A DNA stretch of 64,000 nt from Utricularia gibba (taxonomy: Eukaryota; Streptophyta; Magnoliopsida; Lamiales; Lentibulariaceae), in assembly GCA_002189035.1 (NCBI GenBank), contig NEEC01000002.1:5293001-5357000 (forward strand). The letters are read 5' to 3'. This document shows positions 1 through 12,150 of the stretch, piece by piece (within the stretch, counting starts at the first letter, position 1; every line of letters starts with the position of its first letter). Both the position numbers and the translations under genes were made by a program. The notes beneath the pieces are model-generated. The model was not told the origin of the DNA. It saw only the letters and a list, made by a program, of their open reading frames with translations, and made no database searches.

Positions 1-796
1 AATGGAACATTAATCTAAATCCATTTTTTGATATTATTTTAAAACATATCTTTTTGTTTTGTTGTTGATTCATTTGGAATCATAATTTTTAAGAAAATTC
101 AAATAATCAATATCTCGTAAATACAATCTTTATTTATTAATTTGATTGTTTTTTTGACTTTCAGAATTACAATAAATGGTAAATAGATAACATTGAAAAA
201 AATCAACTTGAATTCATGTTTTTTTACATCCCAGTAATATATATATTGTGTTTATAATAAACTATTTGATCTCCCACATAATTTATTCATGTTCTTTGAC
301 TCACGCCCTTGAATTGATCATTTTAGACATGGTCAACTGAACATATTTTGTCATTTATAAGACCTTTTTGTTTTGATATTTGAAAAGTAATAATTGTGAA
401 TTTAAAATTCCAAATATACAGGGCTTATTTTGTATACCTAATTTGTGGTCTAGTAAATTTATCCACATCTTCTTCTCTATTTGGTCAAGGAAATCCATGC
501 TGAATTTTCTGTCGCACTGTACCTTGCAAATCTTCAGAAAACAAAATACATGATTCTTAGCATGATGTATTTTATTTTGAATGAATTGATAAAATTATTT
601 TTTAAAAAAAGAGCATAATCTTTTTATGCTAAAATATATTCTTAAAAAATATTTATTATCTCATTCTTAATTTATCAATATTTATTTTTTATTAAAATAT
701 TTTTCCAATATACCGATTTCTAAAAAATAAACCTTTTCTAATACAATTTAAAGAAAAACTACATACGTCAAAAAAAAATGAAAAAGAAAATTCCGC
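1..796. other. AT-rich upstream intergenic region, no gene seen
   Basis: Very AT-rich sequence with no conserved open frame. It includes the upstream region of the cytochrome c gene. I recognise no repeat or RNA gene here. Confidence 0.5.
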
Positions 797-883
797 TTGG
801 GGGCTATGAATACGATTGTGGAGAGAGGAATTGTCTTGATTTGGGCGGTTTCCACACGCGTCTTTTGCAGCGACGGAAATCCG

Positions 884-1874
884 ATGGCGTCTTTCGATGA
901 AGCTCCTCCCGGCGATCAGAAATCTGGCGAGAAGATCTTCAAGACTAAGTGCGCGCAATGCCACACCGTCGACAAAGGGGCCGGCCACAAACAAGGTTGG
1001 TCAGCGGCCAGAATTTCTTTCTCTTTTTTGTTTTTTGTTGTTTCTGGTTTTATTCTGCTGCGCGCATTCCAGATCTTACGAGTTGTGCTTTTTGCCTTGT
1101 AATATAGTTGTGTCATTGTAATGATTGTTGTCGGATGAGCTTCGAGTCTGTTTCATTGATGATTGTTGATTGTTACCGCGCTCGATGTAGTGGACAGATG
1201 GGCCTGAATTCTTCCTCATAACGGTTTTGTCGTGTAGTGAATTTTTTTATTAAAGATTTGCCCTTTTCGTGATTAAAATGCACAATCTGGATGACCGAGG
1301 TGCTCTCTGGCAATCTGACCATTGAACTTTTCAGATTTTCATTTGCTTGTTTCATGACATTCTGTTATGCTCATGGTCAGACACTCAATGGTTACCTGGA
1401 ATAAGCATTCTGGGTATCTTTTCTTTTAGATTGAAGCTTGTGGTGCTTTATTTTGAAAATGCACCGTTAAGCTGTGGATCTTACCACCCTTGGCGTTAGT
1501 TGCGTTACATGCTCTGAGGTATGTGAACTCTTTTTCCACCAGGCCCCAATTTGAATGGTCTCTTTGGAAGGCAGTCTGGTACCACGCCTGGATACTCCTA
1601 CTCAGCTGCCAACAAGAACATGGCTGTGATCTGGGAAGAGAAAACTCTGTACGACTACTTGCTGAATCCCAAGAAGGTACTATATACATGAGTTCACGTG
1701 GGCTTTCGAATGCGTAAATGAGATTGTGATAGCTGCTTGTGACTCAAAAATCTTTTGCCAACGCAGTATATACCTGGAACCAAGATGGTGTTCCCTGGAC
1801 TCAAGAAACCTCAGGAGCGTGCTGATCTAATCTCGTATCTGAAGGCGGCTACTGCCGATGCAGACACATCCTAG
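884..1874 (+). CDS. CYTC: cytochrome c, 3 exons
   Basis: Soluble heme protein of the mitochondrial intermembrane space that carries electrons from complex III to cytochrome oxidase. Coding exons read as 884-995, 1543-1676 and 1767-1874, all with GT/AG borders and matching phase, giving 117 residues. Exon 1 starts [10 protein letters not shown] and carries the heme attachment motif CAQCH; exon 2 continues with [13 protein letters not shown]; exon 3 has the GTKMVFPGL block containing the axial Met ligand. The start was chosen by family alignment: an upstream in-frame ATG at 797 would add 29 non-conserved residues. The tail (ATADADTS) is a few residues longer than the usual ~112-residue plant protein. 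There is no targeting peptide, as expected for cytochrome c. Confidence 0.95.
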
Positions 1875-3800
1875 AACACCGAGAAACCATTGGCAGGTAG
1901 GCTTCTCCATCCAGCCTACACTTGAAAGAATAAGTTATAAGAACATGATTTTTGGCATTCATTGGTCACACTGTGGGGAGGACTTGTTGGTTGTTGTTCC
2001 CTTACTAGTCATGTGGCATCCATACCTAAACGTGCCATTGATGGCTGATTCATTTCCATCATGAGATGGACATAACATGTTTCTGCATCACCACTTACAC
2101 TTGAATGCGTGTAGGATAGTAATTTGTGGCATTCCAAGTCCTCTTTATTTCTTTATTTTCCTTGGATTGTTTGATAGAATAATTTAATGAATTGTATTAT
2201 TAAATTATTTATAGATAAATAAAAATACATTTGGTTAAGAAAATTCAATCAAAAACGTTTTCAAAATATGAAGATTATGTAAATATTTATAAATCATCAA
2301 ATAAATATGATTTTAAATAAATTTTCGAGTACAATCTTGTTGTTTTCCTTTCATCACATGAGAAGGTGCTTTCATTTCCTTCCAATACATGGAAGCATTA
2401 AATGTTGCATCAGATTAATTGAGTTTCAATGGTTTACTATATGTATAATCGATTGGCGCTTGAACGGCTCAATTGTAATTGATTTGAACTGTTATTTCTT
2501 AAAAAAAATTATTCAATATTTTTATTATGAGAAAATATTATACTGTAATTGTTCGTAGTTGAATTGCAATGGATCCTGATTTATTTTTTTACATTTTAAA
2601 ATAATTTAAATTTAATTCAATCATTATTGCGAATGATCTATGGTTCAATTATGGTTTTTAAAACACTGATTTGAATATCATGGAAGAATTGAAAATTGGG
2701 TGATGGAGAAGTGAGCTTTTTTGAGTTTACCATGCCATTGGTATCAAACTGAACAATAGTCAATTGGTCTGGATTAAAGTGAACTTAGATTTCAAGTTTA
2801 AAATTTGTTGTTTTAGAATTAGATTTGGATTTGTAATTTGAAAAATCAAATCTAACCCACTTTTTTAAATTGTTAAAAAGATCATGAATTGTTTGTACAA
2901 ATAATTTGTGGTTTGAGAGATTTAATTGTGGTTCAAACTGTCATTGAATTGTTCTTTTTTTAAAACAAAAATAATATTTTATATAAAAAATATCAAAATA
3001 TGATTAAACATTAATTGAACTACAATTGAATTGTGGTTAAACTATAATCAGATCATGATTCCTTTTTTATATGTTGAAATGATTTAAATTTAATCTAATT
3101 ATTTTGATAAAACCATTCACAATTCAATTATAGTTGAATTGTTGTGATCTAACCTCAACTCTGAAATTTAATTTGAAAATAAAAAGATAAAAATAATAAT
3201 GGAATATATCAAAATTTATGACTTTGATGATTAATTTGTTTGAGGACTCTTAGGGCAATTCAATATGACTATAAATTTAATGGCGGATTTATTTGAAAGT
3301 GAGTAACATTCTATCAGTTTGTTTCACTAAAAAATTAAGCATCTTTTTGGTGCAACCCTAGTTTCAATAAAAACACTCTAAAAAACAATTATTGGATAAA
3401 AAATGGAAGCTCCAACAGTTCATACAAATAGAAGCACAAGATCCGATGTAGATGTAATAGTGAAATGCTTCATGTTGAGAAATTGAGGGGTTACTATTGT
3501 AATAAAAAAATAAATGCTTCTGAAATATATTTGGCCTATTTTACTTTTATTCTATTTTAAATTTCAACAAATTAACATTATCTTACTTCTTTTTAGTATT
3601 GAATAGTTTGCTCTAAAAAGAATCATTAATAATTAATGAAGATAAATTAATAATATTATTAAAAGGAAGTATTTCACGTGAACCAAGGTACACCAAATAC
3701 ATTTTACTTCTATTTGTTTGTAGTTAATGAATGAAACATAAATTATTTAATAAAAACATTTACTTTTTTGGAGTTGAGCAAGAAGAATGAGGATGTAAAT
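1875..3800. other. Intergenic, 3' UTR then AT-rich repeats
   Basis: About the first 250 bases look like cytochrome c 3' UTR. The rest is AT-rich with recurring 'ttcaattatggtt' and 'aattgaattgtggt' phrases. I see no supported coding sequence. Confidence 0.5.
2475..3135. repeat. Diverged direct-repeat pair, AATTGAATTG-rich
   Basis: Two segments, about 2475-2650 and 2945-3135, share the order of short blocks: aattgaattg/gaattgttc, a T-run, atgatttaaatttaat(c/t)(c/t)aat and att(c/g)(a/c)(c/g)aatg. They look like two diverged copies of one AT-rich repeat, possibly a non-autonomous transposon remnant. I found no clear terminal repeats. Confidence 0.4.
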
Positions 3801-4135
3801 TGTTAGAGTTTCTAGTAATTTCATTGGAATACTAATCGTGTATAACTATTTGAATATTATAAATGAGATTTTTGAGAAACCTTGATATTTATTGAGAAGT
3901 TTAAAACTTTTAGGTACACGAAGAGTTATGACTCTTTGAATTCATGAGATGGTTTCTTCTCTTCTTATAAATGTTTCATTTCTGCTGATTTCAACGTTTG
4001 GGTTGAAGAGCTTGTTGAATCCTGAGAAATTACTTGATTGTTCTTAAAATAATCTCTTAAGGGTAGTGCGCTTTACACACCCCTCAAGCTTTCCATCATC
4101 TTCACCTTACTTGCAGCAGGAACTCTGACCCTACA
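3801..4135 (+). repeat. 5' LTR of copia element
   Basis: 335 bp, TG...CA ends. It aligns without large gaps to 6475-6789 from base 3821 onward, sharing for example ATACTAATCGTGTATAAC and TTAGGTACACGAAGAGTT. Confidence 0.9.
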
Positions 4136-4148
4136 ATCTTAAGAGATT

Positions 4149-6499
4149 ATGGCCAACGTTGTAGGGAATGACAACCAAAGCAACAATCTGGAGAGCAATG
4201 GTCAAGATGAACTCAATGAGATCTTGAGTGAACACACATTCACTGATCCATCATACTTTGTTCCTCATATGGTTGAACCACCAGTAGCGATGATCAGATA
4301 TCTTGATACTTCCAAAATTGAAGAGTTCAATGGAACCAACTACAAAACGTGGAAGGAATGTGTCTATAGCCTACTCGACATGCATGGAGTGAGTTGGGTT
4401 TTGACAACCCCACTCACGGAGGACACCAATTATGTTTTGTGGGACCAAGCAAACAAAATATGTCGAAACACCATTCTTTCCACTCTTACTAACTATCTCT
4501 TTGACATCTATGTAAGCTCCACAGTTTCAAGGAAGATATGGGATTCAATGATGGAAAAGTGCACTGTAGAAGACGCAGTAAAACAAAAGTTTGCTTGTTT
4601 CAAATTCTATTGTTGGGAAATGATGGAGGATAAGGATGTTCATGAACAAGTGAATGAGTATCTTCAGCTGCTAGAGGGATTGAATGGTAAAAACATCAAA
4701 CTACCTGATGAGTTTCTAGTCGAAATACTCATTGAAAAACTACCTCCATTGTGGAATGACTACAAGCTGCAATTCAAATACAAAAATAAGAGGATGGATC
4801 TCTCTGAAGTAATGAAGCACATTATCATTGAGAATAAGCATAGAAATCAGATACCCATCTTGGGGAAGAAGCTTGAAACTACAGCAAACCTCGTAGAAGA
4901 TAGAGGTAAAAATTTTAAATTTATCAAGAAAAATGACTCTACTTTCAAAGTTGAGAAATTCCTTTGGTGTGAAATCTTCCAACTTCAAGAGGAAGAAAGT
5001 CCACTGCTTTGTTTGTGGAAAACCAAGGTATTATGCTGCTTAATGCCGAATGAGGGCAACTCTTGAGCCTTGAGCATAAGAAAAAACCTTCTACTAATAT
5101 CAAGGCAAAACTTGTTATTGGAGATAATGAGATTATTGGTGCCATGATTTCTAAAATAAATCATGTTGTCTCTACATGAAGAGATGTGTGGCTTGTAGAC
5201 TCTGGGGCTACATAGCACGTGTACTTCAATAAAGAAATCTTCAATGATTATGAAATCATCAATGGGAGAGAAATTTTGTTGGAAGATTCACACACAACCG
5301 TTGCCATTGACAAAAGAAAAGTTAATCTCCGACTCACCTCTGGAAAAATTCTCTCTTTAAACGATTTGCTTCATGTTCTAAGCATGAGATCCAATTTGGT
5401 GTCAGCTTCCATACTAGATGATGCTAGAATAAAAGTGATCTTGGAATGTGGGAAACTTATTCTCACTAAAAATAATGTATTTATTGGAAAGGGATACAAA
5501 TCTCATGGTGTCTATGTATTGAATGTTGATTCAATGAATGAAGCATCTTCTACTTATTTTCTTGGGTCCTTTAATCTTTGGCATTGACGTTTAAGTCATA
5601 TAAACAAAGGATATATGAAGAAGATGATTAAAATGGGAATAATAAAAAATATTTGAATTGAAGATACAAATAAATGTGAAATTTGTATAGAATCCAAATC
5701 AAGAAAGAAAACATGTCACAAAATTGAAAGGAAAGCTCAACCTCTTGAGTTAATTCATAGTGATATTGGTGATATGAAGTATTGTGAAATAAGATGAGAT
5801 AATAAATATTATATTACCTTTATTGATGATTATTTCAGATTTTCTAAGCTTAATCTTCTTAAATCTAAAAGTGAGGCTCATGAAAAATTCATCATTTATA
5901 AAAAGGAAGTGAAAAACCAATTGGACAAGACAATTAAACGCTTGAAAACAGACCGAGGGGGTGAATATGTGACCCTAAATGGGTTCTATGAGAATCATGG
6001 AATTGTCCATGAAACAATGCCACCTCACTCACATGAATCTAATGGCATAGCTGAGAGGAAAAATCGAACTCTCAAAGAAATGATGAATGCCATGATGATC
6101 ACAGCAAATGCTGATGATAACCTATAGGAAAAGACCATCTTAATAGCCCGAATTCCATATAAGAAAACTGGCAAGATCCCCTATGAGATGTGGAAAGGTT
6201 ATATACCCAATATTAAATATCTTAAAGTGTGGGGGTGTTTGGCAAAAGTCTTGTTGATGGGACCAAAGAAGAGGAAAATTGGGTCCCCAACATGTGACTG
6301 CATGTTCATTGGATATGCACAAAGTCTGGATGCCTATCATTTTCTGTTATTAAAAAGTGATGAAGTGGCCTTAAACGCTATTCTTGAGTCAAAAAATGGT
6401 GAATTCTGTGAAACAAAATTTCTACTCAAAAAGGAAATGGAAATTAATGATGAGAGAACTCCTAAACAACCTACTCATTCAAATACTAATCGTGTATAA
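4149..6499 (+). pseudogene. copia gag-protease-integrase polyprotein remnant
   Basis: The gag part (4149-5066) starts with a clean 305-codon frame holding the copia gag core (FNGTNYKTWKECV, KIWDSMMEKC, ILIEKLPPLW). A frameshift near 4960 scrambles the zinc knuckle. Frame then shifts to positions congruent with 5219: protease motif WLVDSGAT (about 5190-5212), GAG-pre-integrase (LWH*RLSH, about 5577), integrase with HSDIGD, TDRGGEY and AERKNRTL as the D-D-E blocks (5755-6075). At least six in-frame stops interrupt it, mostly TGA or TAG where CGA or CAG is expected, which fits C-to-T decay at methylated sites. Reverse transcriptase is absent. Not functional. Confidence 0.9.
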
Positions 6500-6789
6500 C
6501 CATTCGAATGTTATAAATGAGATTTCTGGGAGATCTTAACATTCATTTAGAGGTTTAAAACCTTTAGGTACACGAAGAGTTGTGACTATTTGAGTTTAGG
6601 AGATGGTTTCTTATCTTCTTATAAATGTCTCATTTCTCCTGATTCCAACGTATGGGTTGAAAAGATTGTTGAACCCTGGGACATTACTTGATTGTTCTTG
6701 AAATAATCTCTTAAGAGCAGTGTGCTTTACATACGCCTCAAGCTTTCCATCGTCTTCATCTTACTTGCAACAAGAACTCCGACCCAACA
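6475..6789 (+). repeat. 3' LTR of copia element, missing first 20 bp
   Basis: 315 bp matching 3821-4135 at roughly 85-90 percent by eye. Similarity begins at a TCATT shared by the integrase side and the LTR side of the junction, which suggests microhomology-mediated deletion. Confidence 0.88.
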
Positions 6790-7708
6790 CAAATGAGTAG
6801 GGATTCGAAGCCAGGAATAGGAACCAGAAGGAAATCTGATGATGATCGGTATTATGACAAGATTGTCTGTCCAGAAGGCAGAGGGCTCACAGACAAGACA
6901 TGCACGAAAAAGCCTTCATGTGAATGATATGTAATATGTTAAGACACAAAATTTGAGAGTTGGATAGAAGTAGAAACTGTAGATAAACTTCCTGGAGCAA
7001 TCATCAAGCTCCCCTTAGAGTTGGTGCATTGGCTTCTTATCTTTGGAGCTATACTGACTCCAAGAGAGACAAAAGTTAAGATGTTCTGAAAACTTAACTA
7101 TAATACTATGTATGTAGTTAACCCATCCTTATTTATCTCTTGCATATCTAGGTAGTATGTGGTTGTCTTGTCCTCTTGCCCTTCTAGTGTGCATAATGTC
7201 CCCATGTGCTGAATGTCCAGTCCTTTCAGTATTTGATTGGCTGTCCCTTCTTCACCTGACCCATGTGCAGCTGTTGTCCCTGCTCCATCTTTGTCTTGGG
7301 TGCGCGCTTCCATAACAAAAGACCGTGGCAGATGGCTGGTAACCAATCCTCTCAAGATCAGGGTGTGATGCGTCTATTTGTCTAAATGGGTGGAGAGGGA
7401 ATTGGCGATCGTGTTTTCCAATGCAGGGCATCGTTAACATTGGAAAAAAAATCAAATTAGCAGCAAGTTCAATTCACTTTTGAGAAAACTATAGCATGTG
7501 CAAGGGGGCGCTAGTGGTTTCTTCATCAAATAGAAGCTAAGGATTATAAGATGCACATGTAGCTCCAATACATATAACTTGGTCCCGGGTAACCAAAATG
7601 GCACAACACAAGATACGAAAATAAACCAGTCTACTAATGATACTTGAGAGCAGGGCAACATGTGTTCCTCAATAACTGTTTGAAGGCAAACCGGCATTTT
7701 GTACTTGG
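6790..7708. other. Intergenic between copia element and ARF gene
   Basis: Includes the 3' flank of the ARF1-like gene (its 3' UTR probably covers about 7450-7708 on the minus strand). An 85-codon minus frame at 7098-7355 has no recognisable family and I do not call it. Confidence 0.45.
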
Positions 7709-10700
7709 TTAGTAGTCTGTACCGATAGTTGATGATTGTTCTTCAGGTCCAGCAATGGCGTCCGACTGCAGCTTTGCTGATTTGGACTCTCCCGTGGGAA
7801 GCTTTATCCGAGGTGAAAGCATCTTAGCTTCCTCAGTGGTGTAGATGTATATCTTCTTGTTCCTTACCATTGTGCAGAACTCCCTGGAAGAAAGGGGGGC
7901 AAAATTATTGGAGTTCAAGGAAATGTGGAAGGCTGAAATTGAAGAGTAGCTCATGAACGTCACTTAACTGCCATGGATCATCTCCAACCATCATCATGTC
8001 GTCTTCATCATCGGTGTAAACAACCTGCCATTTCTTGATTGTTCCTGTGAGCTCCCCTGCGATTTCGAATAGGTCCTCGAGTTTCTTGAGAAGATCCTCA
8101 TAGCAATCAAACTTGGTTAGATCAACAGCTCTCCCAACCGCAACCCCTTGCATGTGAACCTACACGACATTGTCAGAGTTCTTCACTCATGGAGTGTCAT
8201 GCTTGACTACAAAACTTTGAAGTTTCCAGGTTACTCAAGTCTTATGAGAGAATCCAAAATTCTCTACCTTAGTACAACTGCGATTTTTCCGGCTGATAGA
8301 TGGCTCATGAGGGGACCTCAGAGACGACTTTTCAGGATCACAACTAACATTGGATGGATTATGGTTTGACGGCTCTGATTGTTGCTCAGATTCAGCGCAT
8401 AAAGGAGGACAATGGTTTTCAGCTACTGCTCCAGATGAGGCAGCTAGCATAGCATCATCTGCAGCTGGAGGATCAAGCAACTCTATTCCGAATAACCTGC
8501 AACGAGTCATCTGTCTTTTTTCACTAACTGGGTTAAGTGATTGTGATGCAGCTTCAGTTCGAGCAGACTGGTAAATGGAACTTGTTGAAGCAGGAAGCAG
8601 ACTCTCATAATTCATATTACTGAGTCTGCCTCCGGAACCATGCTTATGCGATGGATACAATTCTCGCCCCCGCAATGGATCATGATATGTGAATGCAGGA
8701 GTATCAGACGGTAATTTTCGTACACCTACAATTATCAAACATCAACCTTTTAAAAAGTCTATTAGCTGAAAATGGGTGAGAAAAATGAGAATGAAGAATT
8801 CACTGATAACAAACAAAGATATCTCCGGTTTACCAAGTGAAGATAACTCAGGTGTGGATGAATTCAAAACAGCAGGTCGAGTGCGCTTCGCCCTCTGTTG
8901 AGTCTGAGAATTTGGAGGGGCTGAAGCTACCAGTGGTTCTGCTTCCCATGGTGAAATTTTGTCTGGCCGGACAATTGAGGAGGGCTCATCCCATTGAACC
9001 TGCATTCACATGATATTTGAATGATCAAAGAAAATACTGACAGGCACTTTTGTATTGACAAACAAGATTTGCAGCATGTAAGGGGACAAATTGCATCTGA
9101 TAAATACTTCCTCTGAAAGGCACTGCAGGGTGCCTTGCACCATAAATAACAACACGCTGTGCTGTAAGGAAATCCCTTTTAAAATTGACAATCTTCCCAG
9201 GAATTGAACAAGTTGCCTATCTATTATGACACCATTTCATACATGACACGTAAAGCTATGGGTATAAACAACCAATGTTCGAAGATGAAAAACGAGAAGC
9301 TACCTTCAAGGACCTCCATTCAGAATCAGGCCATGGAGACGAAGCATCATTCTCAATGCCAACAATTGTCCCGCTGAATCTGCACTCATGACAGGGATAA
9401 TTATCACTTATCCAATATGGTGAGAGGCATTTAAAAATACAATGCATGAACAAAGTAAGCCGCAGAATTTACCTTCTCTCAGGAACCTCTTCGCCTTCAA
9501 ATCTCATCTTAAACCTCATCCCCGCAGATAGCTTGTGATTTTGGGCTTCAAGATACTTGTTCACACTTACTAAAAATTCAGATCGACTAGTCCTGAAAAA
9601 GAAAGCAAATGATTCAAGATTCCTTTTTGGAAAGATTAATACTCCATGAGCTCTCTTACTAAACTTAAAATGGTACTTGCCATACCTTGGTTTATAAAAA
9701 ACTGAAAACATAGTCCCAGTTGTTAAAGCATGTGATGCCGTTGCAAGCACTCCTAAGTGCATGCTATGACTCGATATAACAGAAGATGGAACATTATTTA
9801 GCTGCCTCATGAGTTTCCTCACACCAACTCGAAGCTCCCCATTTTCTCCCCTGCCGAAGGGTGGAAATGATGTTTTAATATAAGTTTCCAGTGGCATGTC
9901 ATAAAACTTATCTTCAAGAAAGTGTACCTCAGAAAAATAAAAGCATCTCCAGCCACCAACTTTTTTGAACTAACAAAGACACTCCACCCTGTTGTCAGTA
10001 AATGTCGCCTGGGTTGACCTATATATGATATCAATTAGCACCAATAGTGGAAACCAAAATGCAAAATATGATATACTGTTGTGGCACAAGGGCATTGTGT
10101 TGATGTGTATCAACCTGGTAACCTTCTTGAGTTTATCAACATTATTATATTTTTGGGTTGATTCAATTCAAAAAACGTAGATGAAACTGAACCAGAGTCA
10201 ACCACATTTGCAAACGGCAAAAAAAAAAGCGTTCCAAAATTACTAAAATATAGACCTCGAAAAATGTGACGAAAATGCCATTCATTGCCATGGAGATCAG
10301 AAGCAACTAATTCCTGAGAGGGAGGTTGCTGGGTCATGTCCTAAACATAAGATATGGTTGTTAATGCCTTCATACATTAAAAATGCAGAAACAAAATCAT
10401 TTGCAATCGAGGGTTTTCTTACAAGTGGGGGCAAGCAATCATCTGCATGCCTTCTTAAAACTGAGAATCCCCCATGGGTGCTTGTGTCAGAAGCTGTAAG
10501 TGTCTTACAAAACGAATGGACCGTGCACCTTGGAGGCTCTGGCGCTGGTGGATCTGAACTTGTAATTAAACTTTGCTGATTCGTGTACAGAATTACAATA
10601 TCATTTAGCACCCAAGAAAAACTAACAAAGATAAGAACAACTAACGAGGCTAACTCACATCTGGTTCAGGAAGCAAGGTGATCTGTGCATACACTTCATC

Positions 10701-11186
10701 TGTGTCAGGCTCAGCCTGAAATTGAAACGAAACACACATTGATAGAAAATGTTACTAAACATACATGGAAGTGATGGAAGCAAATAATCTGACTGAAGGA
10801 AAACCATCATTTTTTACAAGAATAAAACCTTACCCGAAGCTGAACATGCATCACCTTGCATAGGATTTTACTGGGCAGGTTGAATGAAGGAAGTTGCTGC
10901 TCTAATCCATGATTTGTTGATGCCTCAAGCTAAAATCAATAAATTAATCACAAATGCAGCGACAGTGTGAGATTCAAAGGTAAGAAAGGAGATCTCATTC
11001 AACAAGGCTGGTTCAAAACCAAACCTGTTCCATGTAACCTTGAGGAAAGTAATAGACCCGTTCTCCTTCACATGGTACACTGACTATAGGACCAGCACAA
11101 GCGTGCCAAAGTTCCCTATATAGAGTATCATTTGGAGGACCCGTAGGCGGGCCTCCATTGAAATTATTTGCAGAACGACATGCCAT
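7709..11186 (-). CDS. ARF1: Auxin response factor, ARF1-like, 13 coding exons
   Basis: Nuclear transcription factor that binds auxin response elements; ARF1-clade members act mainly as repressors. Coding exons on the minus strand: 11025-11186, 10834-10929, 10659-10715, 10423-10575, 10256-10340, 9928-10018, 9686-9850, 9473-9592, 9304-9379, 8834-8999, 8268-8725, 7969-8159, 7709-7883. They sum to 1995 nt, 664 residues, close to Arabidopsis ARF1 (665). Order: N-terminal [12 protein letters not shown]3 DNA-binding domain ([17 protein letters not shown] to [16 protein letters not shown]), ARF ancillary domain ([20 protein letters not shown]), a short middle region with [19 protein letters not shown], and C-terminal PB1 domain ([32 protein letters not shown]). 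The start MACRSANN lies before the ancestral ELWHACAGP block. All introns have GT/AG borders. The middle region lacks Gln-rich tracts, fitting a repressor. Confidence 0.95.
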
Positions 11187-12150
11187 AAGAAATTCTCCAC
11201 CCTTCAGAAGTTCTTTTGTTCGCTAAGCAGAAGCCCTGCATCACAAAAGATCATAACAAGTGAGTTGACGAGATTCATATCCTAACACAAGAATGTAAGC
11301 TTTCAAATGCTTCTAACTGAAGTTCCTGTACACCCATTCGTAAGAAGTTCGTGTCTACCTTATGCTTTTGATAATTCTCTACGCCTATAAGGAATGCAAC
11401 TGTTCTTTAACCCAAAGAGAAGCTAACAACAGGGACATAATTCAAGCCAAATACCTCCATTGAGAAGTGAACTACAAAATCATATAATCAACGATCTCTA
11501 CAACATCACCATATCAAATCTAATATCAACGCAGATGATATCAAAGTTTAATACCGCCCCCAGACCTCATCGTCACATGCCATCTCAATCTATCAATTTG
11601 ACTCACTATGTGAACCAAACCAACACTTGCGATCCAAACGCCAAAAGCACAAAAAAGAAACCCAGAAAACGATAAAGCATCCGCAACCCCTTCCCTTAAA
11701 CTTGGAAAGGTCTCACAAACACAAATTGACCGGCAAAATCAAACCACAAAATCTAAAAGCCCAACATGAAAAATTAAAAAACATACCACATCAGGAACTA
11801 TGTTAGCTCCCCAAAGATTCTAACAAGCCGACCAAAACCCTAGAGAGTCCACGCTTCCTTCCCACATGCAAACGACGGTTTCTCACGCAAGTCAATTCAC
11901 ACCCACCTCAAAGTCCTTCCCCCTTCAAACCGCAGGTACAAATAGAGCAAATACAGTGGAAAAATCAAACCTTCCTTCGTTCACCAATCCGGAAACGCGC
12001 AGAGAACGGATAGAAAACAAACCCAAACCCAAAGGAAATGGGGGAAAAAAAAGAAGCAAAGTAAAAGAGGGTACAAGGACAAGGAGAGAAGAAAATAAGA
12101 GCAGGACGTGGTGGGCTGTTGATGGTCCCCTTGCTCGGTAGAAGCCGACA
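11187..12150 (-). promoter_or_regulatory. Probable 5' leader of ARF1-like gene with a leader intron
   Basis: Reading the minus strand, an acceptor (tgatgcag) near 11236-11240 and a donor (GTG|gtatgt) near 11781-11787 would define a ~540-nt intron in the leader. Upstream of that is a CT-rich minus-strand stretch (about 12,000-12,070), typical of plant 5' UTRs. Inferred only from splice-like signals; transcript data would settle it. Confidence 0.4.

Larger units (their letters stand above)
3801..6789 (+). mobile_element. Decayed Ty1/copia LTR retrotransposon, internally deleted
   Basis: Two LTRs (3801-4135 and about 6475-6789) flank a gag-protease-integrase reading region. The 5' LTR begins TGTTAGAG and ends ACA; the 3' LTR ends AACA. 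Flanks TAAAT and CAAAT are a likely 5-bp target duplication with one change. The coding part stops right after integrase and runs directly into the 3' LTR, so reverse transcriptase and RNase H are missing, and so are the first 20 bases of the 3' LTR. No standard primer-binding site (TGG...) follows the 5' LTR. Non-autonomous. Confidence 0.9.

Noticed and set aside
4136-4150. Primer-binding site of the copia element
   Set aside because: The bases after the 5' LTR (ATCTTAAGAGATT) do not match the usual initiator-tRNA complement.
7098-7355. 85-codon minus frame downstream of the copia element
   Set aside because: No recognisable family and no splice or composition support.
10256-10340. Ser in PPSQELVA of the ARF B3 domain where ARF1 has Trp (PPWQELVA)
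   Set aside because: This position varies among ARFs (Trp, Thr, Ser), so it is not a sign of lost function.
11460-11675. Plus-strand frame in the ARF leader region
   Set aside because: Low-conservation sequence inside the probable leader intron of the minus-strand gene.
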